Shown here piece after piece: positions 18,773 through 27,889 of a stretch of DNA of 64,000 bases (the first letter of the stretch is position 1; each line of letters opens with the position of its first letter). Source of the stretch: Sphingomonadales bacterium (GTDB lineage Bacteria > Pseudomonadota > Alphaproteobacteria > Sphingomonadales > Sphingomonadaceae); assembly GCA_016704425.1 (NCBI GenBank), contig JADJAC010000002.1, forward strand, positions 62,001 through 126,000, given 5' to 3'. The translations under genes and the position numbers were made by a program. Under the pieces are notes generated by a model. It worked only from the letters and a program-made list of their open reading frames with translations. It was not told the origin of the DNA and searched no databases.

Positions 18773-20359
18773 TCAGTGGCCGATGGAATCAGCTGCACCC
18801 TGCGGCGAGGAGAAGCTCACCGTCTTCGGTGGTCGCATCATCAGGATGACAGGCAAAGCGAAAAAGAGAATGTACATGATCAGCTTGAAGTCATCGAGAT
18901 AGGCGATCATCAGCGCCTGCCGGTTCACTTCGGCATTGACCATTGCCATTGCGGTTTCGCCGAAAACCCCGAAGCGATCTGCGGTCGCCGGATCAACGGC
19001 AGACATGCTGGATGATGTGATATGGGACGAAAGATCGGCATGGCTGGTCTGGACATTCATCCCAAGGACGGCCGTCACGATCGAGATGCCCACGCTGCCC
19101 CCCAAGCTGCGGAACAGGTTGAGAATGCTGGCACCTTCTGTCCGGTACTGAGTGTCCAGGGTTGAAAAGGCCATTGAGTTCACGGGCATGAAACACAGCC
19201 CCATGCCGAGCCCCTGGACGATGCCCGACACAACAATCGGAGTACTGTCCATGACAAGCGACCACTGCGTCATTTGCCACATGGATACCGATGCAATTGT
19301 AAGGCCCGTCATGATGATGTAGCGCGGATCGACCCTGTTGATCAGGCGCGATGCAATGAACATGGCCATAAGGATGCCAATTCCCCGCGGTGCAAGCAGC
19401 ATCCCGGTATCCAGCACATCATAGCCATAAACACGTTGCAGCATCGGTGGCATCAACGCCATGACAGCCATCATCATCAGCCCGATGATGAGCTGGAATA
19501 CCAGGGCCATTGCCATGTTCGAGTTCTTGAGGAGCGCGGCGTCGATGATGGTATTGTGTTTCGTGAAAAGATGGACGGAAAAAACCCAAAATGCCGAAAC
19601 TGCAATGATCGCTTCGATCCAGATTTCGACAGACTCGAACCAATCCTGGTCCGTTCCGCGATCGAGCATGAGTTGCAGTGAACTGAGCGCGATTGCCAGC
19701 ACGGCAAATCCGAAGAGGTCGAAGCTTCGCCGCGATATCGGGCGGCTCGGCAGGAATAGCCAAAGCAGGGCGAATGCAATCATGCCAACCGGTAGATTGA
19801 CGTAGAAAACCCAACGCCAATTGTAGCTTTCGGTCAACCAGCCACCGATGATCGGCCCCATGATCGGCGCGATCATGATGCCCATCCCCCAGACAGACAT
19901 TGACCGCGCCTGGCGCGAGGGCGGATTGATATCGAGCATTGCTGTTTGTGAAAGGGGCCCGATAAATGCCCCCATTACACCCTGGATAAAACGGAAAAGA
20001 ACCATTTCCTCCAAATTCGTCGAGGCTCCGCAGGCCATTGACGCCAGAACGAAGCCGGCAACCGCAATCAGGAACAAATTGCGCGACCCAATGCAGTCCG
20101 AAAGCCAGCCTGTGATGGGTGTCGCAACGGCCAAGGCAATGATGTAGCTGGTCAGAACCCAGGTAATCGTGTCGAAAGTCGCCCCCAGGCTGGCCTGCAT
20201 ATGCGGCAGGGCAACGTTGGCAATGGTTGCATCGAGCATATACACGATCATGGCCATCAGCACGCCGACGGTCAGCAGGCCCCGGTTGGCAACCTCAAGT
20301 GTTGGGCGATCGTCAGCAAATTCAACGCTTGCCATTGCGACCAGTATCGATCCTGACAT
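18773..20359 (-). CDS. emrB: DHA2 family MFS drug-efflux permease (EmrB-like)
   Basis: Up to 528 aa; an ATG at 20,335 giving 520 aa is equally possible. Fourteen transmembrane segments are expected, and motif A (GWLSDCIGSRNLF) and the DHA2 motif C-type segment (GPIIGGWLTESYNWRWVFYVNLPVG) can be read. It exports hydrophobic or aromatic toxicants with proton import, in complex with EmrA and an outer membrane TolC. It overlaps the 3' end of emrA, so the two are translationally coupled. Confidence 0.93.
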   Translation of the reverse strand: MSGSILVAMASVEFADDRPTLEVANRGLLTVGVLMAMIVYMLDATIANVALPHMQASLGATFDTITWVLTSYIIALAVATPITGWLSDCIGSRNLFLIAVAGFVLASMACGASTNLEEMVLFRFIQGVMGAFIGPLSQTAMLDINPPSRQARSMSVWGMGIMIAPIMGPIIGGWLTESYNWRWVFYVNLPVGMIAFALLWLFLPSRPISRRSFDLFGFAVLAIALSSLQLMLDRGTDQDWFESVEIWIEAIIAVSAFWVFSVHLFTKHNTIIDAALLKNSNMAMALVFQLIIGLMMMAVMALMPPMLQRVYGYDVLDTGMLLAPRGIGILMAMFIASRLINRVDPRYIIMTGLTIASVSMWQMTQWSLVMDSTPIVVSGIVQGLGMGLCFMPVNSMAFSTLDTQYRTEGASILNLFRSLGGSVGISIVTAVLGMNVQTSHADLSSHITSSSMSAVDPATADRFGVFGETAMAMVNAEVNRQALMIAYLDDFKLIMYILFFALPVILMMRPPKTVSFSSPQGAADSIGH

Positions 20360-21392
20360 GAGTAGACAGTCCGGCGATCATGGCGCGCGCTGGCGGCTCA
20401 TCAAATGCGATGCGAACCGAGACACGTTGCGTGACCTTCACCCAGTTGCCGGTCGCATTCTGTGCCGGCAGGACCGAAAACTCCGATCCTGTGCCCGCGC
20501 CGATGCTGGCGACATGCCCGCGCAACTTAAGATCCGGATAGGCATCGAAAGTGATTTCAGCCGGTTGCCCCAAACGCATGTTCTTGAGGTCGGTTTCCTT
20601 GAAATTGGCCTCGATCCAAGGCCGCTTGCTTGCGACGATGCTGACTGCGGGGAGGCCGGTGACCATCATTTGACCCACTTGCAGGCGATCGGCCTGGCTT
20701 ATCTTGCCGGAGATCGGTGCGCGGACTTCGGTTCGGGCAAGATCGAGAAGCGCCTTTTGGCGCTGGACGGTCCCCGCAACAATTGCGGGATCCTGCCCTG
20801 GCGCAGCCGAACCCGATGCCAGTGCCGCACGTGCCCGCAAGGCTGCACCCTGTGCGTCGGCAAGTTTGCTGCGGGCATCACTGAGGTCATGTTCTGCTGA
20901 CTGTAGTCGAGCCTTGGTCGTAAATCCGCGCTCCATCAGCTCTGATTGTCGACGATATTCCTTCTCGAAGAAATCGATGTCTTCGCGGGCGCTATCGATG
21001 TCGTTGCCGCTGACTTGAAATGTCGTTTCCATGCCGACGCGACGCACTTGCGCCGCAGCAACTGTCGCGTCGGCTTGCGCCACTGCGATCCGATAGGGTT
21101 CAGGATCGATACGAAACAGCAGGTCACCAGCCTTTACGTCCTGATTTTCCTTGACCGCGACCTCTATGATCCGACCGCCGACTTCCGCACTCACAGAAAC
21201 CTTGTCCTGCTGGACATAAGCGTTGTCAGTGCTGACATAATGATCATTAAGCACATAATAGGTGACGCCGCCGCCAATGAGTAAAAGGGGTAAGGAAACC
21301 ATAAGTCCCAGACGCCTCCAGCGGCTTGGCAGCTTCGGCTCATCAATCGGGATTGCGTCCTCAAGGACAATGTGAGCGTCTGCATCAGCCAT
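20322..21392 (-). CDS. emrA: HlyD/EmrA family periplasmic adaptor protein
   Basis: 356 aa from the ATG at 21,392, which has GGAG about 11 bases before it; a TTG three codons upstream is the longer alternative. One N-terminal membrane anchor (LGLMVSLPLLLIGGGVTYYVL) is followed by the EmrA signature DHYVSTDNAYVQQDKVSVSAEVGGRI, a coiled-coil hairpin and a lipoyl/beta-barrel region (VRAPISGKISQADRLQVGQMM). It links the EmrB permease to a TolC channel. Its start overlaps the end of the MarR gene, so marR-emrA-emrB is one operon. Confidence 0.93.
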   Translation of the reverse strand: MADADAHIVLEDAIPIDEPKLPSRWRRLGLMVSLPLLLIGGGVTYYVLNDHYVSTDNAYVQQDKVSVSAEVGGRIIEVAVKENQDVKAGDLLFRIDPEPYRIAVAQADATVAAAQVRRVGMETTFQVSGNDIDSAREDIDFFEKEYRRQSELMERGFTTKARLQSAEHDLSDARSKLADAQGAALRARAALASGSAAPGQDPAIVAGTVQRQKALLDLARTEVRAPISGKISQADRLQVGQMMVTGLPAVSIVASKRPWIEANFKETDLKNMRLGQPAEITFDAYPDLKLRGHVASIGAGTGSEFSVLPAQNATGNWVKVTQRVSVRIAFDEPPARAMIAGLSTHVRIDTGRNGKR

Positions 21393-21831
21393 GTGCAGCA
21401 AACTCCGGGGCTGGGCGACGAGAGAGGTTTCCGCGAATGCGTTCCAGCATGTTGAGCAGCGCTTCTCGTTCCAAAGCGTTCAGGCCGTTCATTGCTTCAT
21501 CAAAAAGATTCAATCCGAGCGGACGAAGCTCATCAAGCAGTCCACCCGCCTTATGGGTCAGAAATAGCAGCCACGCCCGCCGATCCGTCGGGTCGGGGCG
21601 TCGTTCAACCAGGCCAGCTTCCTGCAAACGATCAATCATCCGGCAAAGCGTAATAGGCTCTACGTCAAGCAGTTCGGCAAGGCCGCCCTGATTGATGCCT
21701 TCGTGCCGGGCAAGCATTGTCAGGACCTGCCATTGCGGGCGGGTAACTCCAATGCCGCGGGCACGCTCATCAAAAGCGCGGCGAAGCAGCCGGGAAACAT
21801 CCGACAGAACCTGTCCCAGATTATCACTCAT
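21385..21831 (-). CDS. MarR family transcriptional repressor of the efflux operon
   Basis: 148 aa from the ATG at 21,831. The frame is open to 21,876, but that would place the palindromic operator (21,841-21,860) inside the coding region, so the inner ATG is chosen. The winged-helix core is clear: RPQWQVLTMLARHEGINQGGLAELLDVEPITLCRMIDRLQEAGLVERRPDPTDRRAWLLFLT. First gene of marR-emrA-emrB; it most likely represses this operon and is released by a small aromatic ligand. Confidence 0.92.
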   Translation of the reverse strand: MSDNLGQVLSDVSRLLRRAFDERARGIGVTRPQWQVLTMLARHEGINQGGLAELLDVEPITLCRMIDRLQEAGLVERRPDPTDRRAWLLFLTHKAGGLLDELRPLGLNLFDEAMNGLNALEREALLNMLERIRGNLSRRPAPEFAAHG

Positions 21832-21840
21832 AGCCTGCAG

Positions 21841-21860
21841 ATAATAACTATACTTATTAT
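21841..21860. promoter_or_regulatory. Palindromic operator of the marR-emrAB operon
   Basis: A perfect inverted repeat, ATAATAA, six bases, TTATTAT, lies 10 to 29 bases upstream of the marR start. Spacing and AT-rich arms fit a dimeric MarR-type operator, so autoregulation is likely. Confidence 0.7.
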
Positions 21861-21959
21861 AGTCAAGCACATTCAATGAACCCAGGTTCTGGGCGATAGC
21901 TGCGATGTGTCCCGAGGTACTGGCCAGCAGCCAGTCTTGGCTCTAATGGCTAAGCGATA

Positions 21960-22967
21960 ATGGCCTCCAAATTCGAACTCAATGCCGATGTGAAGATGCT
22001 CGTGGAACGCATCGGAATGCCCCTGATTCTTGTTTCCGGCGAACGCGTCGCCTTGGCCAATGCGGCTGCAAAAACGCTTTTGGGCGAACATATCCTGGGA
22101 GAGGATGTGCGCATTGCCATCCGGCATCCACTGGCCGTGTCATTGCTGGCAGGTCGCCAGGCCGGTACTGTTGCCATCGGGGGACTGAGTTCCCCGTCGA
22201 GCGTTTGGGAGCTCTCGGTGCAACCGCTCGACACGAATTGGCGCTTGATCGAGTTGCGTGATCTTAGTGCTCAATCGGATGTTTCGCGCGCGCATACGGA
22301 TTTTGTCGCAAACGCCAGCCACGAACTGAGGACGCCGCTTGCAGCCATTTTGGGCTATGTCGAGACGCTTATGGAACCACAGGCCGGCGCAGATCCCGCA
22401 ACGCGATCGCGATTCCTCGGCATTGTTGAGCGGGAAGCGCGGCGAATGCAGCAGCTTGTCGACGATCTCATGTCCCTGTCGCGGATCGAAGCCGTCAGGC
22501 ACGATCGCCCTGACGATAGCGTTGATCTTTCACAAGTGACGCAGAGTGCCGTTGCAGACATCAATGCAACGCAATCCGGGATCGGTGCTGTCATGACGCC
22601 AGAATCGGTCTCGCATGCTCCCTTGCCAGGAGATGCTGGCCAATTGTCGCAACTTGTCCGCAACCTCATTGAGAACGGAATTCGGCATGGCGGGGCCAGC
22701 GAGCCAGTGTCCGTCACCGTTTTGCGGGATTCCAATACCGTCGAACTCATTGTCAGCGACAGGGGAGCGGGCATTGAACCGCAGCACCTCCCGCGGTTGA
22801 CCGAGCGCTTTTATCGGGTTGATGCAAGCCGTAGCCGCGATGCCGGCGGGACCGGGCTGGGCCTTGCCATCGTCAAGCATATCGTCGCGCGCCATAGGGG
22901 GCAGCTTGATATCAGCAGTGAACCAGGCGTTGGGACAACGGTGCGGATCCGGTTTCCCGCCAACTGA
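21960..22967 (+). CDS. phoR: Phosphate-regulon sensor histidine kinase, soluble form
   Basis: 335 aa. An N-terminal PAS-like segment (about 1-95) precedes the HisKA box HTDFVANASHELRTPLAAILGYVETL (phospho-acceptor H of SHELRTP near residue 122) and the ATPase domain with N box LSQLVRNLIENGIRHG, G1 VSDRGAGIEP and G2 GGTGLGLAIVKHIV. No transmembrane segment precedes the PAS part, whereas E. coli PhoR is membrane-anchored, so sensing must go through other Pst/PhoU contacts or the gene has lost its anchor. It lies directly before pstS, as usual for the pho locus. No good ribosome site is seen before the ATG. Confidence 0.9.
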   Translation: MASKFELNADVKMLVERIGMPLILVSGERVALANAAAKTLLGEHILGEDVRIAIRHPLAVSLLAGRQAGTVAIGGLSSPSSVWELSVQPLDTNWRLIELRDLSAQSDVSRAHTDFVANASHELRTPLAAILGYVETLMEPQAGADPATRSRFLGIVEREARRMQQLVDDLMSLSRIEAVRHDRPDDSVDLSQVTQSAVADINATQSGIGAVMTPESVSHAPLPGDAGQLSQLVRNLIENGIRHGGASEPVSVTVLRDSNTVELIVSDRGAGIEPQHLPRLTERFYRVDASRSRDAGGTGLGLAIVKHIVARHRGQLDISSEPGVGTTVRIRFPAN

Positions 22968-22976
22968 TTGAGCGGA

Positions 22977-22998
22977 TGTCATAAAAATGTCATCAAAA
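22977..22998 (+). promoter_or_regulatory. Pho box upstream of pstS
   Basis: Two 11-base direct repeats, TGTCATAAAAA and TGTCATCAAAA, match the PhoB-binding tandem repeat (CTGTCAT-A/T-rich). They begin 9 bases after the phoR stop and about 78 bases ahead of the pstS start, so PhoB should activate pstSCAB-phoU-phoB when phosphate is low. Confidence 0.9.
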
Positions 22999-23075
22999 TG
23001 CAACAATTGTTGCACCAAAGCTGCCTAGTGCCACCTTCATACAAAGGCCTTTTGGCCCGGACCAAGGAATTCCTG

Positions 23076-24119
23076 ATGACCAAAATCCTATCACTTTCCG
23101 TTATTTTGCTTGGTGCCGCGGCGCTCTCAGCCTGTGGCGGCGGTGCCTCCGGCGGAGCACGGGAGCAGATTCGTGCGGTAGGGTCATCGACGGTCTATCC
23201 GTTCAGCACGGCTGTTGCCGAAGCCTTCACCAAAGCCAACGCGGGATTCAAGTCGCCGATCATCGAATCTACCGGAACCGGTGCTGGCATGAAGCTGTTT
23301 TGTGCCGGCGTCGGCGTCAAGTTTCCGGACATGGAAAATGCCTCGCGGCGCATCAAGAAGTCTGAATATGAAGAATGCGCGAAGAACGGCGTGAAGGACA
23401 TTGTTGAAGTTCAGGTCGGCCTCGACGGGATTGCGTTTGCCGAGGCAACGGGTGGCCCGGGCTTTACGCTGACACCCGTTGATATTTACAAGGCACTGGC
23501 TGAAAAGCCGTTTGGAAAGCCCAACACCAGCAAGACGTGGAAAGACGTGAATCCGGCGCTGCCGGCTTTGCCGATTGCGGTTTATGGCCCGCCGAAGACA
23601 TCCGGTACACGCGACGCGCTGGCGGAACTGATCCTTGAAAAGGGCTGCAACACAGATCCGGCGATGAAAGCGCTCAAAGAGAGCGACAAGGACCAGCACA
23701 AAGCCGTTTGCACCGGCGTCCGCACCGATGGCGCCTATGTCGAACAGGGCGAAAATGACAATCTGATCGTGCAGAAGCTTGCTGCCAACCCGAACGTCAT
23801 CGGCATTTTCGGCTTCAGTTTCCTCGAAGAAAATATGGACAAGCTGAAAGGAATCTCGATCTCGGGCGTCGTTCCGACCTATGCGGCGATTTCCGATTTT
23901 TCCTATCCGGGAGCACGTCCGCTCTATGTTTACATCAAGGCGGCACATCTCAAGTCCATCCGCGGGCTCAAGGAATTTGCAGCGGAATACGCCGCAGCCT
24001 GGGGTCCTGACGGATATCTCAAGAAAAAGGGCATGGTCATTTCGCCGGACGATGTCCGCGCGAAGAATGCCGAAATCGTCAAGGCAATGACTCTGCTTGA
24101 TCCTTCGACCCTGAAGTAA
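23076..24119 (+). CDS. pstS: Phosphate-binding lipoprotein of the Pst ABC transporter
   Basis: 347 aa from the ATG at 23,076 (an upstream extension to 22,968 would include the Pho box). The leader MTKILSLSVILLGAAALSACGGG has a lipobox LSAC, so the protein is tethered to the periplasmic face. Phosphate-site signatures are IRAVGSSTVYPFSTAVAEAF and GPPKTSGTRDALAEL. It captures inorganic phosphate and delivers it to PstCA. First gene of the Pho-box operon. Confidence 0.97.
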   Translation: MTKILSLSVILLGAAALSACGGGASGGAREQIRAVGSSTVYPFSTAVAEAFTKANAGFKSPIIESTGTGAGMKLFCAGVGVKFPDMENASRRIKKSEYEECAKNGVKDIVEVQVGLDGIAFAEATGGPGFTLTPVDIYKALAEKPFGKPNTSKTWKDVNPALPALPIAVYGPPKTSGTRDALAELILEKGCNTDPAMKALKESDKDQHKAVCTGVRTDGAYVEQGENDNLIVQKLAANPNVIGIFGFSFLEENMDKLKGISISGVVPTYAAISDFSYPGARPLYVYIKAAHLKSIRGLKEFAAEYAAAWGPDGYLKKKGMVISPDDVRAKNAEIVKAMTLLDPSTLK

Positions 24120-24152
24120 GCGTAGCAAGCGAAACGGATTTCAGGGGCATCC

Positions 24153-25529
24153 ATGTCAACATCCTTCCTGATATTGATTGTCCTTGGACTGGGACTGATC
24201 GGATGGCTGGTTGCACGCGCGAAAGCTGCGGGCATGGCGACGCCTGGCAGCCGAGAGCTTCACTCGCTGCCGCGCTATCACGGAACTTATGTTGCGCTCT
24301 GGGCCATTGTGCCGGCGCTGATGATGCTCGCCATCTGGTCTTCGGTGTCGCCGCGACTGATCAATTCAGCGGTCATTGCCGATCCGGCGGCAAAATCCCT
24401 TCCTGCCGAAGCGATCGACAGGGACGCGATCCTCTCCGAAGCGGCACAACTGGCGCGCGGGGACATAGAAGCAGGCTTTAATCCCGCTTCGGACGCGCTC
24501 GTTCCAGCCTTCAAGAAAGCAGATGCACGATTTGGGATGATGGGCGGCGCGTTGACGCTTGTTGTGGCTTTTGCATGCGGCGCCTTTGGCTTTACGCGGC
24601 TCAATGTCGGTTTCAAGGCGCGGACGAAGGTCGAGCGGGTGACCATGATGGTGTTGCTGGTCGCGTCATTGATGGCTGTGCTGACCACGTTCGGGATTGT
24701 CGCATCCCTCATTGTGGAATCGGGCCGCTTCTTTTCGGCGATTTCGCCAATCGACTTCCTGTTCGGCCTGCACTGGAATCCAACGGCTGAGGGCGGCCCG
24801 GATCTTGGCGAGAATTTCGGCGCGATCCCGCTCTTTTGGGGAACGATCTTTATCGGGGCGATCATTGCGATGATTGTCGCGATTCCGTTGGGCCTCATGA
24901 GCGCTATCTATCTGACCCAATATGCCAATGCCCGTCTCCGGACCTGGGTGAAGCCGCTGCTTGAAATACTCGCGGGCGTTCCAACGGTGGTATACGGCTA
25001 TTTTGCTGCGCTGACAGTGGCGCCGCTGGTCCGTGATCTTGCCGTGAAGCTTGGGATGGAAAACCCGTCCACCGAAAGCGCTCTTGCGGCAGGTCTTGTA
25101 ATGGGCGTCATGATCATTCCTTTCGTTTCCTCGATGGCCGACGACAGCATTGCAGCTGTGCCGCAGGCAATGCGCGACGGTTCGCTTGCTATGGGTGCAA
25201 CCACATCGGAAACGATCCGGCGTGTGCTTGTTCCCGCAGCATTGCCGGGCATCGTCGCGGCCTTCATGCTCGCCATCAGCCGCGCCATCGGTGAAACGAT
25301 GATCGTGGTGATGGCGGCTGGCGCCGCGGCCAACCTTTCGGCAAACCCCTTTGCCAGCATGACGACGGTCACGTTCCAGATCGTCGCGCTTTTGACCGGG
25401 GATCAGGATTTCAACACGCCCAAGACCATGTCCGCATTCGCACTGGGGCTTGTCCTGTTTATCGTCACCCTGCTGCTCAACATCGTCGCGCTGCGGGTCG
25501 TGAAGCGCTTCCGGGAGGCTTATGACTGA
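24153..25529 (+). CDS. pstC: Phosphate ABC transporter permease PstC
   Basis: 458 aa, the long alphaproteobacterial form with an extra N-terminal membrane hairpin and a periplasmic insert (about 1-230) ahead of the permease core. The core carries the EAA-type loop DDSIAAVPQAMRDGSLAMGATTSETIRRVLVPAALPGI that docks on PstB. It forms the membrane channel with PstA. Overlaps pstA by 8 bases. Confidence 0.96.
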   Translation: MSTSFLILIVLGLGLIGWLVARAKAAGMATPGSRELHSLPRYHGTYVALWAIVPALMMLAIWSSVSPRLINSAVIADPAAKSLPAEAIDRDAILSEAAQLARGDIEAGFNPASDALVPAFKKADARFGMMGGALTLVVAFACGAFGFTRLNVGFKARTKVERVTMMVLLVASLMAVLTTFGIVASLIVESGRFFSAISPIDFLFGLHWNPTAEGGPDLGENFGAIPLFWGTIFIGAIIAMIVAIPLGLMSAIYLTQYANARLRTWVKPLLEILAGVPTVVYGYFAALTVAPLVRDLAVKLGMENPSTESALAAGLVMGVMIIPFVSSMADDSIAAVPQAMRDGSLAMGATTSETIRRVLVPAALPGIVAAFMLAISRAIGETMIVVMAAGAAANLSANPFASMTTVTFQIVALLTGDQDFNTPKTMSAFALGLVLFIVTLLLNIVALRVVKRFREAYD

Positions 25530-26415
25530 TCATTCCTCTCTGTGGCAAAGTCCGGAAATGGGACGCAAGCTCGCGAAGCGTTATGCGTCGGAACGCCGTT
25601 TCAAGTGGGCCGGCATTACAGCCATTGTCCTGTCGCTGTCGTTCCTGGCTTTTCTTGTCGTGACGATGGTGTCCAATGGCGCCGGCGGAATAGATTGGGC
25701 CTTTCTCTCAAGCTCTGATTCGACGGATCCGGCGACGGCTGGCATCTGGGGTGCCTTCAAGGGGTCTTTGCTGACGATGGGCGTAACTCTTGCCCTGTCT
25801 TTCCCGATGGGGGTGCTTGCGGCTGTCTATCTTGAGGAGTTTGCTCCGCGCAATCGCTGGATCGACGTGGTTGAAGTCTCGATCAACAATCTTGCGGCCG
25901 TGCCATCGATCATTTTCGGGCTCCTTGGCCTTGCCGTTTTCATCAATGCGTTTCAGTTGCCGAGATCGGCGCCGCTGGTTGGCGGCATGACGCTTGCCCT
26001 GATGACCATGCCGGTAATTGTCATTGCGGGCCGCAACGCGATCAAGGCTGTGCCTCCATCCATCCGCGATGCAGCACTCGCAATCGGGGCGAGCCCGGTG
26101 CAAGTTGTTTTTCATCATGTCTTGCCTCTGGCGCTTCCAGGCATCCTCACCGGGACCATCATCGGCATGGCGCGCGCCCTGGGTGAAACCGCACCGCTGC
26201 TGATGATCGGCATGCGGGCATTTGTGGCGACTCCGCCTGACAGCGTTGTTGCACCGGCGACGGTGCTGCCCATGCAGATTTTCCTTTGGTCCGACGAAGT
26301 GGACTCCGGCTTTGTCCAGAACACTTCCGCGGCGATCATCGTTCTTCTCGTTTTCCTGATCGCGATGAACGGCATCGCCATCTATCTCCGCAATCGCTTC
26401 GAACAACGCTGGTAG
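25522..26415 (+). CDS. pstA: Phosphate ABC transporter permease PstA
   Basis: 297 aa with six expected membrane segments. The EAA loop is KAVPPSIRDAALAIGASPVQVVFHHVLPLALPGI. It is close to the E. coli length and lacks the long N-terminal extension seen in some alphaproteobacterial PstA proteins. Start overlaps the pstC stop, so translation is coupled; eight bases separate it from pstB. Confidence 0.96.
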   Translation: MTDHSSLWQSPEMGRKLAKRYASERRFKWAGITAIVLSLSFLAFLVVTMVSNGAGGIDWAFLSSSDSTDPATAGIWGAFKGSLLTMGVTLALSFPMGVLAAVYLEEFAPRNRWIDVVEVSINNLAAVPSIIFGLLGLAVFINAFQLPRSAPLVGGMTLALMTMPVIVIAGRNAIKAVPPSIRDAALAIGASPVQVVFHHVLPLALPGILTGTIIGMARALGETAPLLMIGMRAFVATPPDSVVAPATVLPMQIFLWSDEVDSGFVQNTSAAIIVLLVFLIAMNGIAIYLRNRFEQRW

Positions 26416-26423
26416 ACACAGAC

Positions 26424-27191
26424 ATGTCAGAACATACACTCAAGATGACCGCGCGCGATGTGTCGGTTTACTATGGCGAAAAGAAAGCGATCGACAAGGT
26501 TTCGATCGATATCGCCACGGAGCATGTCACGTCCTTTATCGGCCCGTCCGGCTGTGGGAAATCGACGTTCCTTCGTGCACTCAATCGCATGAATGACACG
26601 ATCGCAAGTTGCCGCGTCGAAGGCGCGATCACGCTGGATGGCGAAGATATCTACACATCGGGCATGGACGTTGTGCAGCTGCGCGCGCGTGTCGGGATGG
26701 TGTTTCAGAAGCCGAACCCGTTTCCCAAATCGATTTACGAGAATGTGGCCTATGGCCCCCGCATTCATGGCCTGACTGCCAACAAGGGTGAACTGGACGG
26801 GATCGTAGAATCCTCGCTGAAGCGAGCCGGCCTTTGGGAAGAGGTCAAGGATCGCTTGACCGAAAGCGGAACCGCGCTTTCGGGCGGACAGCAGCAGCGC
26901 CTGTGCATTGCGCGCGCCATAGCGGTCGATCCAGAAGTCATTCTTATGGACGAACCCTGTTCGGCGCTCGACCCGATCGCAACTGCGCGTATAGAAGAAT
27001 TGATAGATGATTTGCGCGGCCGCTATGCGATTGTCATCGTAACCCACTCGATGCAGCAGGCCGCACGCGTGTCGCAGCGGACGGCATTTTTCCATCTGGG
27101 AAATCTGGTGGAATATGGTGCGACTTCCGACATCTTCACCAATCCGCGCGAAACCCGCACCAAGGATTATATTACCGGACGCTACGGCTAG
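26424..27191 (+). CDS. pstB: Phosphate ABC transporter ATPase PstB
   Basis: 255 aa from the ATG at 26,424. Walker A GPSGCGKST, Q-loop VFQKPNPFPKSI, signature LSGGQQQRLCIARA, Walker B VILMDEPCSALDP and the H-loop VTHSMQQAARVS are all intact. It powers phosphate import and, with PhoU, reports transporter state to PhoR. Confidence 0.98.
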   Translation: MSEHTLKMTARDVSVYYGEKKAIDKVSIDIATEHVTSFIGPSGCGKSTFLRALNRMNDTIASCRVEGAITLDGEDIYTSGMDVVQLRARVGMVFQKPNPFPKSIYENVAYGPRIHGLTANKGELDGIVESSLKRAGLWEEVKDRLTESGTALSGGQQQRLCIARAIAVDPEVILMDEPCSALDPIATARIEELIDDLRGRYAIVIVTHSMQQAARVSQRTAFFHLGNLVEYGATSDIFTNPRETRTKDYITGRYG

Positions 27192-27202
27192 GAGCGCATC
27201 TC

Positions 27203-27889
27203 ATGAACGAACATACCGTCAAGTCTTTTGACGACGACATCAGCCAGTTGCGCGGGCTTATCGCGCAGATGGGCGGGCTTGCCGAAGTTGCAATCCAGGG
27301 CGCAATGACGGCCTTGGTTCGCCATGACAGCGAAGCTGCGCAAAGGGTGGTCGAGGATGACCGCAAGATTGATGCCCTCGAAGCGCAAGTCGACCAGTTG
27401 GCCGTGCAGATCATTGCGCTTCGTGCCCCCATGGCAGACGATTTGCGCGAAGTGGTTGCTGCCCTCAAGATTTCGGGCGTTGTCGAGCGGATCGGCGACT
27501 ATGCGAAGAACATCGCGAAGCGTTCAGCAGCAGTAGAAGGGCGGAGCAGGATCGAACCACTGACCCTGCTGCCGGCAATGTCCGAGATTGCCGCAGCGAT
27601 GGTCCACGATGTTCTCGATGCCTATGCGGCGCGCGATGCGGAGAAGGCCTCGGCGGTTATTGCTCGCGACCAGAAGGTCGACAATTTCTATGACAGCATC
27701 TTCCGCAACCTTGTCTCGCACATGATGGAGAATCCGACGACGATTTCGAGCGCGGCGCAACTGCTGTTTGTGGCCAAAAACCTCGAACGGATTGGCGATC
27801 ATGCGACGAACATTGCCGAAATGGTCCATTATGCGGCAACGGGAACGCACCCTGCCGAGCGCGAGCGGGGCACCGGCGGACCGGCATGA
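27203..27889 (+). CDS. phoU: Phosphate transport regulator PhoU
   Basis: 228 aa with the two PhoU helical repeats; the metal-binding E/D motifs show as RRVVEDDRKIDALEAQVDQLAVQIIALRAPMADDLREVVAALKISGVVERIGDYAKNIAKR (first half, not quoted in one run elsewhere) and ERIGDHATNIAEM (second half). It damps Pho signalling between PstB and PhoR. It overlaps phoB by four bases (ATGA). Confidence 0.96.
   Translation: MNEHTVKSFDDDISQLRGLIAQMGGLAEVAIQGAMTALVRHDSEAAQRVVEDDRKIDALEAQVDQLAVQIIALRAPMADDLREVVAALKISGVVERIGDYAKNIAKRSAAVEGRSRIEPLTLLPAMSEIAAAMVHDVLDAYAARDAEKASAVIARDQKVDNFYDSIFRNLVSHMMENPTTISSAAQLLFVAKNLERIGDHATNIAEMVHYAATGTHPAERERGTGGPA

Noticed and set aside
22977..23020. CAACAATTGTTGCA palindrome after the Pho box as a second regulator site
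   Set aside because: The short palindrome (TGCAACAATTGTTGCA, 22,999-23,014) lies where the pstS core promoter should be and may be an operator, but nothing else in the window links it to a regulator.
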